Below are positions 53,211-64,000 of a stretch of DNA of 64,000 nucleotides, in pieces. The notes under the pieces were generated by a model, which saw only the letters and a program-made list of their open reading frames with translations, searched no databases and was not told the origin of the DNA. Origin of the DNA: Isoetes taiwanensis (taxonomy: Eukaryota > Streptophyta > Lycopodiopsida > Isoetales > Isoetaceae); NCBI GenBank assembly GCA_021234155.1, contig JAJEKV010000001.1, positions 24,169,189-24,233,188 of the forward strand, written 5' to 3'. The position numbers and the translations under genes were made by a program. The first letter of the stretch is position 1. Every line of letters starts with the position of its first letter.

Positions 53211-56200
53211 ATTATGAGCAAAATCCTCTTCTCAAATAGATGTGTTGGAAAAAGCTTGAGAAAGTTAAAATTGTATGAGAAAGATAATATTGCTGAATTT
53301 CTCAAAAATTTTGAATCAATAATTCTTGACTTAGAAGGAGCCGGAGTTGTGTTAAATGAGGATTATCAACTTTTAGCCATTTCTGAAACAGTCTCCCATA
53401 ATACGTTAGCTACCTTGTTAAGAAATGTGGCTAAGTCAAAAGAACATGCAATTAGAATGATCGAAACGTAATTTGAGCAGACCAAAGGAGATGATGAAGA
53501 GGCTATGTTTGTCAAACGAAAAAAGGGCAAGAAAGTGTTTAGTAGAAAACAAATTGGTCCATGCTTTAAGCGGGATGCAGTTATGGTCATCTTAAAATAA
53601 ATTGCCCTAAGCTTGGAAAGGAAGTTGTTTGCTATAACTGTGGAGGGCAAAGGTCACATAGCAACCAATTGCTCAAGTCCAAAAAGCGAGGGAAAGGAAA
53701 AAAGTTTGAAGGTAAAAAGGTGGAGGGTACAAGGCTAAGCTAGCCTTTAATATTGCTCGAGAAGCGTAATCAAGAAGAAGATGAAGCGGGGATGAAGACA
53801 TTGAGGTAAATATGTCTAAGGCTTGTTCTAAGATTAATAAAAAATTTGACAACGATGCTCTTATCTTAGATTCGAGGATTTGAGAGATCCGTGGATGAGG
53901 AAGTTCAAGAATGCTAAAAAATGTGAGAGAAAAGAAGGAGGACATGTAGGTTTTGGGAATGGGGAATTGAGAAGAATTGAGAGTCTTGGTGTTCGAGTTG
54001 TTTGACCTAGAAGGGTTGTTTGTATGGGGTTAAAAAAAATGTGTTGTGCATACCAGATTAATAAGAAATCTTATTTCAATATGCCGGTTGGTTGATCTTG
54101 GCTATAAGGTTGTGTTTGAAAAACTCCATTGTAATATTTTTTCTTGGAAATAAAAAAATGTTTTGTGGGGAAAAGAGTTGGGAATTTATATGGATTGCTG
54201 CACAACATTTGATTTTATTAATTTGTTGACTTATCCATCTCTGAAAATCTGGCATGAAAGATTATGTCATGTTAATCCTGCTACAATAGAGGTATTAAAC
54301 AAGGAAGGATTCATTAATACCAGCACAAACCAATCTGAAAAACAAGTATGCATGGGATGTATGCTTGGCAAACACAACCATTGCCTTTAAGAAAAAAAGG
54401 TGCAAGAGCAAAAGGCATTTTGGATTTGGTGCATTACGATTTGTGTGGACCACTCAATGTTGTTAGTTTGAGTGAAAGAGGTACTTCATGACCTTAATAG
54501 ATGATTTCGTAGAAAGACTAAAAGTATGCATTAAAACTAAGGATGCAGCATTTGAAAAGTTTAAACAATTTGTTAGTGAGATGGAGACTGAAACAGGAAG
54601 AAGGATCAAATGTTTGAGGTCTGACAGAGGAGGTGAATTCCTATCAGGTGAATTTAAGAGGTTTTGCAAAAATAAGGGCATTAAAAGGCAACTCACTTGT
54701 AGTCATTCCCCACAAATGAATGGTGTAGGCGAGGAGGAAGAATAGAACAATTTTAAATGTTGTTAGAAGCTTGTTAAAATCAGCAGGTCTGCCAAATTTT
54801 TTATGGGAAGAGGCAGTTCAAACTGCTGTGACCATTCAGAACATGTTGTCATCTACTAGTACACATGGTGGAATTCCTGATATGCTTTGGTCAGGAAAGA
54901 AACCAAATTATGAAAATTTGAGAGTGTATGGATGCTTAGCATTTGTTAATATACCAAAAGAAAAGCGAGAAAGAAGCTAGAGATGACGGGGCTCTAATTA
55001 CATATCTAGTAGGGTATGATAGTCAGTCCAAAGCTTATAGGCTATATGATCCTAAAGCAAGGAAAATAATTGTTAGCCGAGATGTTTCTTTTGATGAGGG
55101 ACAAGTTTACAAAGTATTATCTAGACCTATAAAGTTGCCTGAAATGTTAAGTTGATTGAGCAGAATACTAGGGCTGTATCTACTAATAAAGTCAATGAGG
55201 TTGATGCAGATGATGATGATGAGACTGAGGCTGAAACACAAACAGAATTTCAAGAAGAAATTGAAGACTCCTTAGGGGGTAATGAAAAAGAATCAATGGA
55301 CACAAGTCAAGTTGAGAGATCAGTACCTATAGTTCAACAACAACCTCAAGAAAAAAAAGAAGAATAGCGAAGTGCAAAAACTTCAAGCGGGGTTTAAAAT
55401 TTGAGACTAAGATGCATGGTCGCGATGAATTTGGAAGTAGAGGAGATTTCAAGATGAAAAGGAGCATGAGGTAAACAATATTTTTGAAATTTTGATGCAT
55501 CTAAATCCGGCGAAAAAAACCTTGGATGATGTTCTAGTCTCAAATGACAAAAGCGCATTGGCTAAATGCTATGAAAGAAGAAATGGACTCTTTGTAGCCG
55601 GTAAATCCGACACCTTTGAAGCTTGATTGACACACGAGGAAGGGAAGAATATAGTAGGAAATAAATGGATTTTCAGAATCAAAGCTGGAGCGGATGGCAA
55701 ATTACCTAAATACAAAGCTAAATTTGGTTGCTCAAGGTTTCTCACAAAAAAGGGTCGAGGATTTTGATGAAACATTTTCTCCTTTAGTTAAAATGAATAG
55801 TGTCAGAATGCTATTGGCTTTGGCAAATGCATGGAATCTGGAAGTGCATCACATGGACGTAAAAGCGCTTTAGATGAGAGAAATTTTCATGAAACAAGCA
55901 CCAGGATTTGAACAAAGGGGAAGATAAGGTTTGGAAATTGAAAAGAAGGCGGTTTATGGGTGAGAACTGATCTCAGAGAATGGTACAAATACATGGACTC
56001 TTATCACGATTGAAACGGGGTTTTATTTTTTTTGAATGATGGAATTTTATATAAATTTGAATGTCAAGATGGTTGGTGCATTAAAGCTTTATATGTTGAT
56101 GACAACATTATGGTGCAAAAGGTACAAAATGTTTGTTGATGTGCAAAAAGTTGTTGAAAGCTGATTTGAAATGGGACCTTGGAGAACCGACCAAGTTTTA

Positions 56201-57069
56201 GGAATTGAGTTGTCAAGAAACAGGGATGAAGGTACCATTATTCTAACTCAAAAGGAGGCAGATCAGGTATGGAGAAATTTAAAATGAAAGAGTGTAATAT
56301 TAGTAAAACTCGTTGTGCCGGGATGCAAGCTTTCTCTTGACATGTGTCCTAAAAATGATGAAGAAAGGAAAATTATGGAGAAGATTCCTTATAGGTCCTT
56401 GACAGGGATGCTTGGCCTATGTTGCTAATTACACAAAGCTTGGATATTGCTCATAAGTGTAAACATGCTCACGATAAGATATAACAATGATCCGGGGAAA
56501 GATCAATTCAAAAAACGTGTTCCGAGATATTTAAAAGGCACTATGGATATGGGAATTTCATACAATTCAAAAAACTTAATATTTTTTGTGATCTTGTTGG
56601 GCAGGAGATTTGGATGCAAGGAAGTCTACATCAGGTACCTTATGATGCTTGGAGGAGGTCTTGTAGCTTGGAAATGCAAAAACAATCATCCATAGCATTG
56701 TATGTAGAAGGCGGTATGCCTCAGCCACATTATGTGCAAAAGAACTAATATGGGAAAGGAGGTTAATTCTAGAACTTGGAGTTGAGCAACCAAATTCTAG
56801 TGAGATGCTATGTGACCCTGGTAAGTCATAGCCATGACTAAAAATCGGTAATGCATGAAAGGTCGGAGGCATATAGAATTAGAGATGCATTTCATTAGGG
56901 ATCTTGTGTGTGCAAAGGGTTGGTCGGGTTAATTATATTATTCCGAGATAAACATGTGGCAGATATATTTTGACAAAAGGTTACAGCGGAGAAAGGTTCC
57001 TTGAGCTCGGGGAAACAAATCATGCATACGGTCGGATATGACATAAGGGGATATGACATGAAGGGGAAG
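53211..57069 (+). pseudogene. Copia gag-pol, copy B, downstream of the Gypsy insertion
   Basis: Resumes in gag at ATTATGAGCAAAATCC and follows 4994-8887. Zinc knuckle region 53565-53680, integrase SDRGGEFLSGEFKRFCKNKG near 54621, acidic linker 55190-55370, RT with YVDD near 56094, RNase H 56580-57040. The integrase part (54488-54745) is open but has GVGEEEE where GVAERKN is expected. Many indels relative to copy A, mostly at CAG/CTG. Confidence 0.88.
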
Positions 57070-57861
57070 TGTTGAAAATGTGAGTCATGTCATATTATAA
57101 AAAATGATTCAAGTTGTTTAAGTCAACTAAATCTTCAATGAAGCTTATACACATGTAGATGGAAGCTACAACATCAAAAAGCATTAGCATCATTACAAGC
57201 TTAAGGCTATGGAAGTTGGAAAAATGTTAATGGTAAGATTATGGTTAAAAGATCTTAAAGGTTATAGTGTTAAACATTGAAGGGTAAGTTATATTAAATA
57301 TTCAAAGGTTGAGCCTTTCGAATATTGTGTTGAGGGAAACGATGTGGGATATTCGAATGAAATAAACCGCTGGAAAGTAAGAGTTAATCCAATGCTTAAA
57401 CCACTTTGTACCCCCATTTGGTGGGCCAGTTTAGCTTTGAAGAAGTATTCGGTCCTAAGGATAATGAGATCAAGTCTCATATGTGATCGATTGAACCGGT
57501 CAACATTACTCTTAGGAACTTCGGTCAATCTCTCAAGCATAGCAGAACTACAATAGTAGATGTTGAAATTTTAATGAATTAGGAAAAATATAATCTAGGG
57601 GGTTGTCTAGTGTGAGTTCTTGTTGTTGAAGATCGAGTTGCAAGGAATTATTGACCATAATGTGGCTATTTCCTTTGCAAGGAGAAGAACTTGATCTAGA
57701 TGTTGAAGTTAATTTGAAGTTGTTAAAGTTTTGATTGCATGCTTAAGATTTGAATGATCTTCCAAATCTTGCTTCATAAATTATTGTAATTATTTCTTTT
57801 TGAAGTCAAAAGACATATTTGCTAAGGATTTAGTTGATTGTTGAATTGTCTCATTCCAATA
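57070..57861 (+). repeat. Copia LTR (3' LTR of copy B)
   Basis: TGTTGAAAATG start after AAGGGGAAG; ends CCAATA where copy A has CCAACA. Keeps the 27 bp missing from both left LTRs. Confidence 0.88.
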
Positions 57862-58615
57862 CTTCAGCGGAAGTCTAAGGTGCTAAAATCTTCTTAACTT
57901 CTCCCTATCTGCATGTGATAGAACCTCACAATTACAATTCAACAAGGGTTCTTTGCCAAGCGGGAAGCAGTTATCCAATGCTCTACGCAACTTGACAACA
58001 CTACCAGGGAGAACAAAATCAAGCACTCTTTGCTTTGCGTGCGATTGGAGCTAGAGATCTTCAAGAAAAATAGAGCTCGGTGCTTGCTTGTAGGGGCGCA
58101 TCACGATCAAATAGTGGGATGTTGACAAGTTTTGATTAGTCTGGAAGGAAAAAACTATTTGTCTTCCCCCTTTGGATTCCGAATCATTGAAACTCTTATA
58201 TTCCAATGCCCCGTTGGTTGAGCTTCTAAAAGGAGACTTGGAGCTAAAGGGAATTTGTTTTCTCTCAAAGTGCAAAAAGAAGGAGAACAAAAGCATTGAA
58301 CAAGCTGAATGATATTACGTTTCAACATCACATCAAGTTCTATTCAAAGAATGGAGAGCTTTTTGCAAGGAAAGAAGTACCGCAGCTAAAAGTGGAGCCT
58401 GTGAGGGATTAAGCTTCCTTAAAATCATTCCGGACACTTGTTTTGATGGAATGTGCTAAGCAATTTCCTCTAAAAATCCAAAAAGTGTCAAAGCGGCTGA
58501 GAAAAGTACCCCAATTAATTCCTTGAAAGCCATTGAAAATGGAATTCCACTGAACTTCAAGTACTTCTTCAAGAAGACCAAATTTGGTGGAGAGGCTTCT
58601 TTCTAGAAACGATTG
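57862..58615 (+). pseudogene. GHTH-motif (DUF7869-like) protein remnant, copy B
   Basis: Counterpart of 9677-10436 with many small changes. The GHTH segment is damaged (GGGGCGCATCACGATCAA for GGGCACACTCACGATCAA near 58093). The end (TTTGGTGGAGAGGCTTC) is retained. Confidence 0.65.
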
Positions 58616-59829
58616 TGATTGAAACCTAGCTCTGAGGCATATGTCAACATATACACTGGTTGAGCGGAAGCTTCTTTCAAACCGGATCTCCTCCTGCTTT
58701 TCTCTAAAATGAGCCCCATTACCATAGTGTTTTCAAATCTTGCTAATCCAAGTGTAGTTGTTCATGGTGACTTTAAGAGAGCCCGATAGATGTAGTCACG
58801 GGCACTAGATCATGAAATTGCGCCATAGCCAAAATGGAGAACTTACAATTATCTTAAACACGCCTCCATATATATTATAGCGAACCACAAGCGAAACAAC
58901 AAGGATAAATTTTCACTAATGTTTTCGAGGAATGGCTAGGGCCGCGACCGTGGAAGAAGGAATTACCCATTGGTTTTTCTATTTTTCTAGCCCGTCGATT
59001 CATAAATTAGAAGATCTAATGGTTTGAGATGGAAAAAAAGCTGGCGTGTAGCATGGCATTGGCATAAGGGAATTACGCAGCAAAACGCCGGGTTGGCAAC
59101 CCTCGCTAAAAAATTTAAAACCATTCTTGATTCAGGCATCAAGGCTTTAGCAAAGGGAAGGTAGTTTTAATTAATCAAGTAATATCATTATTGGCGGTAT
59201 GACACATGTAAGGAATGAATATAACAATTAATATGCTTCAATACAATATTTATAAAAACATAGGTGTTGAAGAGTTAGATGAGTAGCAGCTAAAGACTCT
59301 GTGTGGTTGCTTTTTATAGAAAGTTTAATATTTACTCATAGAGGTGCATAAATGATTTCTCTTGTTCTTATATGTTGAATGGTCAACACAAGAATCTCAC
59401 TACATCATTCCATATTGGCTATCAATTATTATTACTTTCGTTCTTCTCTAACTCTATACACCAAATACATTGGTAAATTAGGGACTGACTAAAACCTATT
59501 ATGTCCCGAGGATCAAATCGTCACATATTAATGATAGAAAAGGCCCGACCTGAGCATTCATGAAGTTTGGTGAAGATTTTTAGATATAGAAAGCATTTTT
59601 TAAGGAAAATTTTGATTTCTTGAACCTTGCACGAAAAGAGTGTTGAACTTTGAGAGAAGTTTTATCGCGTATCATGAGCGGTGAAAGATGAATCAGGATT
59701 ATTATGCATTATAATCAATTTCGTACTTGAGGGCCATATAATGTTTGCATGTCTAAATTAGCCTCTTATTGGTTAATTTCTGTAAAGGAAGCATATATAT
59801 AGCATGAATTTGGCATCATAATTTTAAAT
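58616..59829. other. Non-coding stretch, copy B of 10437-11667
   Basis: Same AT-rich sequence as in copy A. Nothing else seen. Confidence 0.6.
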
Positions 59830-60475
59830 CACTACAAGAGGAAGGAGGTTAGAAGATTAGGAGTTTTTAGCGTCCGGATCTTAGTTATAAACTTAGATAG
59901 AAAAAAAAAAAAACCATTGGCTTGACATTATAGGTGACACTACAAGCCCGACTCGGATTGCGTGGTTTAAGCGTCGGATTAGCGTCGAACTTCGATCGAT
60001 TTTTGCGTGAATATAGAGTCACAATTAGAGTCAACCATAGTGTTAAGAATTAGAGCAACTCTACCATCGGCATTAAGTCACAATAAAGCCAATCATTGTG
60101 TTAGAGATTAGAGGTAACTCTATCATCAACATTAGAGTCACAATTAGGAGTCAACCATAGTGTTAGAATTAGGAATAACTCTACCATCAAAACATTAAAG
60201 TCGATTATTAGAGTCCAGCGGTAGTGTTAGAATAGAGTCCAACTTTACCATCCACAATTAAAGTGGGCATTTGGTGCCACAATTAGGAGTCATTCATAGC
60301 GTTAGAATTAGGAGTCAACTATCTAGGCTGACCTTAGCATCGACTTTAAAATGCGTAAGAGTTTTAATAGAGTTTAGTAGCGTTAAATTAAAAGTCGGCC
60401 GATTATAACACACAATTAGAGTCAATTCTAACGTCGGGGATAGAAGTTTCGATCTTTGAGTTAGTTATAACGTCA
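59830..60475. mobile_element. CACTA end with subterminal repeats, copy B
   Basis: CACTACAAGAGGAAGGAGG at 59830, followed by the same AGAGTCA / GTTAGAATTAGAG array as in copy A, altered at most CAG and CTG. Confidence 0.75.
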
Positions 60476-60803
60476 TTCCATGCATCGATCCATAAGACAA
60501 CCCATACATCAATTCACGAATCAATTGCCCTATTACCTTTTTTTTTTAGTCACCTAATTTTATTTAAAGGAGGGACATTTAAGTTACAAATTTGTACCTT
60601 ATGAACATTACATATATATTCTACAACTACTTTAATTATATTCTAGTATAGCTACAAAAGATCACAAAAATATAAGTAGCAAACTCCATAGTCTTGCATA
60701 AAAGTTCTACAAAAATCATAGAACATAAGTAGCCAAAAAAAACTTAGAACATAAATTGGCAAAATTTCACTACGCAGTAGGAAGAGACATCAAATACTAA
60801 AGA

Positions 60804-62735
60804 TCAACGATGTGATCTAGCAATCTTCTTTTGTACTTTTTCAATGTTTCTCCTAGCAATAAGTTTTGCAATCTTCCCTGCGATGAAGAATTATCATCCC
60901 TCATACTGTAATATTTTCAACATATGCATAGTCCTCATCAACAAAATGTCCTCTCCTCTTTGTCATGATGATTCTTATCCAAATGGCATTCCTTTTCTAT
61001 TGGAACACGGAATGAAGCAATTATGAAATTTATAACACTAATAATGAATTAAATGTAAAGAACAACGAAATGGGATTGATAATGCCTCAGGGATGGTTTC
61101 CAACACTTGCTCTTCTTCATGCGTGCCTTCATCCTTGTCCTCATTCCCACCTTGATCCACGATCTCACCTTTATCTCGATCATCATCTTGATCTCATTAT
61201 GATCCTCGCCCCGCCCTCTCTCCTCTCCCTCGCCCTCTCCTCGTCCTCCTCCTCTCCTCCTCCTCCCTCGTAATTTGGATCCTCATCTTCCCCTTCATCT
61301 CCATCCTCCTCCACCTCTTCCATGCGAGGTAAAGTGTAAAGTTAGAAAGACATATAATATAATCAAATAAGAGAAATATTTAGATACTACCAATGTCATA
61401 CCTTATTCTTCTTTTTGTGTTCGACTCCTTGCTTTCGTTTCACAAAAGATCTTGAGGGGCTTAAACTAAAACCAAATAAAATAAAGATAAGTTAAGCGAC
61501 TTACAAGTAAAAAAAATAACTTACTCGATAACTACGGATGGGGCTTTTTACATCCTCAATCATCATTTCTCTTGATATGCTTTGTACCCAATCGGTTTGA
61601 TTTTGTCCAAGATTTAGTCTAGGGTACAAACCCCAATCTTTGAACTTGAAGATTGCATTGAAAAATAAAGTAGACTTCATTAATCTAAAATTGAGCATGT
61701 GAAAAAAAAAAAAAAAGTATATTATACATATACATGCCGTATTCCATCGCATCCTCCCTCTTCAGTCTTGAACATATGTCCTAGCATTTTACTTGACTCT
61801 CTCTTTTGTTGCTCATGTGGTTTGAATGTGGAGGCTTTGAATACTCCATTCCTTAGAGAGACGATTAATGGGCACGCATTTTAATCCTTTGTGTATCTTC
61901 TTGCATAAATTGTCCCTATTTTAATTGCAAATTAGTATGCATATATAATATGATAAGTTAGAAAAAACAAAGAGGAAAAAGAAGCATACTTCCAACGATT
62001 CCATCTCTTTGCCATAATTCCATGTATTCCATAAAAACACCCTTTCCATAAGTCCTTCAGAGCGCTTCAACTGGCTTCATACGGCTTTGCTTAACTTTTT
62101 GCGCATGGAACTTGCACAAATATTTGAAAAGCCTTGTCCCTGCTCATCCATATATGAAGGCTACCTCCTTTGAATAGAAACCTATAGGTAAAAATAACAC
62201 CTAATTTCCATTTAATAGAAGACCTATAACATGAAGTAAGACCTAAAATTCCTTTGAATAGAAGACCTATGAAGGCGTATAACATGAAATAAAACACCTA
62301 AAAGAGCATTATTTACATCTACATACAACTACAACATGAAATACACCTAATTGAGCATTACTTACATCTACATACAACAAAATTAATCTTACCTCTCCCC
62401 TTTTGGAAGCTTTGTGAACTTCGATCTCCATTTGCCTCTTCTTCCCTTGCGACCACTTTCGGTATGCATCCTCGTCTATAGTGAGTGGATGTGGATCAAT
62501 GTTCAATGTGTCAGGGCTCTTACTGGGTGCAATGAACACTAGAGGAAGAAATGCTAGCCCTTTGGCTTTGAGGACTTGGGTAAGGATAAATTATTTGCAG
62601 TCTACTAGCGATTAGTTCTTGCATTGCCTTTAGATTTTCAACATCCATATTGGCAAGAATCGCCATGTCCCTGAGTTAGGGGTAGAGGTGGGACGCCATT
62701 GGCCCTTGCCCTTCTTGCATTTGCTTGTTCTCACT
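60804..62735 (-). pseudogene. CACTA TNPA-like gene, copy B
   Basis: Counterpart of 12631-14575, with the same exon pieces, the acidic tract at about 61090-61320 (shorter and interrupted) and the same stop at 60804-60806. More indels than copy A, so frames are broken. Confidence 0.65.
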
Positions 62736-63361
62736 AGAAGAAATAAAGTAGAATATTAGAATTTTAGAAATAATATAATTGAAAATAGCATCAATGAAGA
62801 ACAAGCAACTCAAAACATTATGTTTCTATATGTTTATAAGCATCCATTTCTGAATCTCACAAGTATCCATTTACCAATAGTATGTCAATCTTCCATACTC
62901 AATTAAAGGGAAGTCCCTTCCATAATGCAATTAAAAGTCCTTAAGCGGCCATGCAAATTTCAAGTATTTAGTCTACATAAAATCCTATAAATGGCCATGC
63001 GAATTTCAAGTATTCAATCTCAAATTGGAAGGCGGATGCGGATATCAAAAAACGAGGGATTACAGTCATTTCCTTGGCTTCGAGGATGGAAGGAAACATG
63101 CTGCGACAAGGCCATAGTTGCATACTACAATTATTATGATTTCAACATGTTACATGTATGCAAGGTGCATTGTTAATTAGTTGTTGAATAAGCGACTTGC
63201 TTTACTGTCGATATCCATGGGACCTATTAAAATTTGTTCTCAAATGGAGCATTGATGCTAAACATACAAAAATCGAAAAGTTTTCCGACACGGATGTAGA
63301 GCCACTATGAAAAAAATCAACCATGTCTATATTCACCCCTAAAGGTCATTCTTTTTTACAA

Positions 63362-64000
63362 TCTATCTATATATAGTAATAAAAGCAAAATGTAGTTTGT
63401 GCTTGAGCATCTCGGTGATCAATTTCTTTTTCCATAACTTTCATTTTGGACCGTCCAGGATATAACCTATTCTTATTGCCGTTGATTTTCTTGTGTATAA
63501 AATATTCATTTTGCCGTTTGATAATTAGTGGTTATTGTTTTTAACTAAACTAAGCTTTTTTCGGAAGATCTATCTATATATATATACAAGAAAATTAATA
63601 GTCCCTACGTGCATGTTCTAATTTTAGCATGTTCTTACGGTTTGCAAAAGGCCGCCGTGCTCGGTAACCAAAGATTCTCTTGAGATTCTCTTGTGATTCC
63701 TCTATATTCTTCAACATCTATGTACTATATTTAGCATTCATGAAGATTCCCTAGATTCTCTTAGGATTTTTCTATTTTGATTAGGGTGCTTTACCCATGA
63801 GCATTTAGAACCTTCAAAAAATCTATTTTGGATCGTTGCAATATTTCTAAAACACTTTCTATTTTTTTTTAGGCGCTTGTCCGAGCATCTAGAACATTTT
63901 TTTTTCAAGATTTATATTGTACACCTTTATTTATGAAACATTTTAGAACATTCTATTGTGGCTCTTTGCAAAATCTTAAAAAAAACTCCAAGATTTCATC
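63362..64000 (+). mobile_element. Helitron 5' part, copy B (runs off the window)
   Basis: A|TCTATCTATATATAGTAA at 63361-63379 repeats the left end at 15201. Homology to copy A continues to the window end, matching about 15201-15838. Confidence 0.65.

Larger units (their letters stand above)
39495..57861 (+). mobile_element. Copia retrotransposon, copy B, split by a Gypsy element
   Basis: LTRs at 39495-40178 and 57070-57861; the internal region is interrupted in gag at 40586 by the 12.6-kb Gypsy element and resumes at 53211. The right flank (CTTCAGCGGAAG) is the same GHTH-gene flank as copy A. It is therefore the duplicate of 3784-9676, not an independent insertion. Confidence 0.85.

Overview
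The window is nuclear DNA of a land plant. The evidence is the host-gene pieces (NBR1-like exon, E4/UFD2 ubiquitin factor exon, dynamin-related DRP3-like exons, BAHD acyltransferase exon), plant-type introns (GT..AG with TTGCAG acceptors), and the transposon families (Ty1/Copia and Ty3/Gypsy elements with initiator-Met primer sites, CACTA/En-Spm, Helitron, two LINE families). The lineage cannot be fixed from sequence alone. The LINE and tnp2/SET arrangement would suit a large-genome non-flowering plant, but that is a guess. I see no intact host gene.

Layout. 1-9676: a head-to-tail Copia array, made of an internal fragment broken by a 1.66 kb insert with an NBR1 exon, then LTR, full internal region, LTR. 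9677-10436: remnant of a GHTH-motif (DUF7869-like) gene. 11668-14575: one end of a CACTA element and its TNPA-like minus-strand gene. 15201-20907: a candidate Helitron carrying pieces of E4/UFD2, DRP3 and a cysteine-rich gene, plus a tRNA-like SINE and two tandem repeats. 20908-24268: mostly gene-poor, with a BAHD acyltransferase exon. 24269-24736: GC-rich tandem and inverted repeats. 24998-33459: a CACTA tnp2 gene split by a minus-strand LINE, a SET-domain coding stretch, a plus-strand LINE and a short retroposon with a clean 12-bp target duplication. 33460-35132: a Gypsy LTR. 35295-64000: a second copy of the first 15.8 kb (Copia array, GHTH gene, CACTA, Helitron start), this time interrupted by a nested 12.6-kb Gypsy element (40587-53210, minus strand) flanked by 5-bp ATTAT.

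The most notable feature is in that Gypsy element. Between its primer-binding site and gag it holds about 4.7 kb of extra, coding-like minus-strand DNA. One part (about 49640-49940) encodes a recognisable histone H3 fold, read in several frames. A second extra reading-frame block (47230-49456) matches nothing I know.

Data quality matters here. The second copy differs from the first mainly at CAG/CTG trinucleotides and in short indels. This looks like base-calling error at CHG-methylated cytosines, so frameshifts in 35-64 kb should not be taken as real without other reads. The duplication itself could be two haplotypes joined in assembly.
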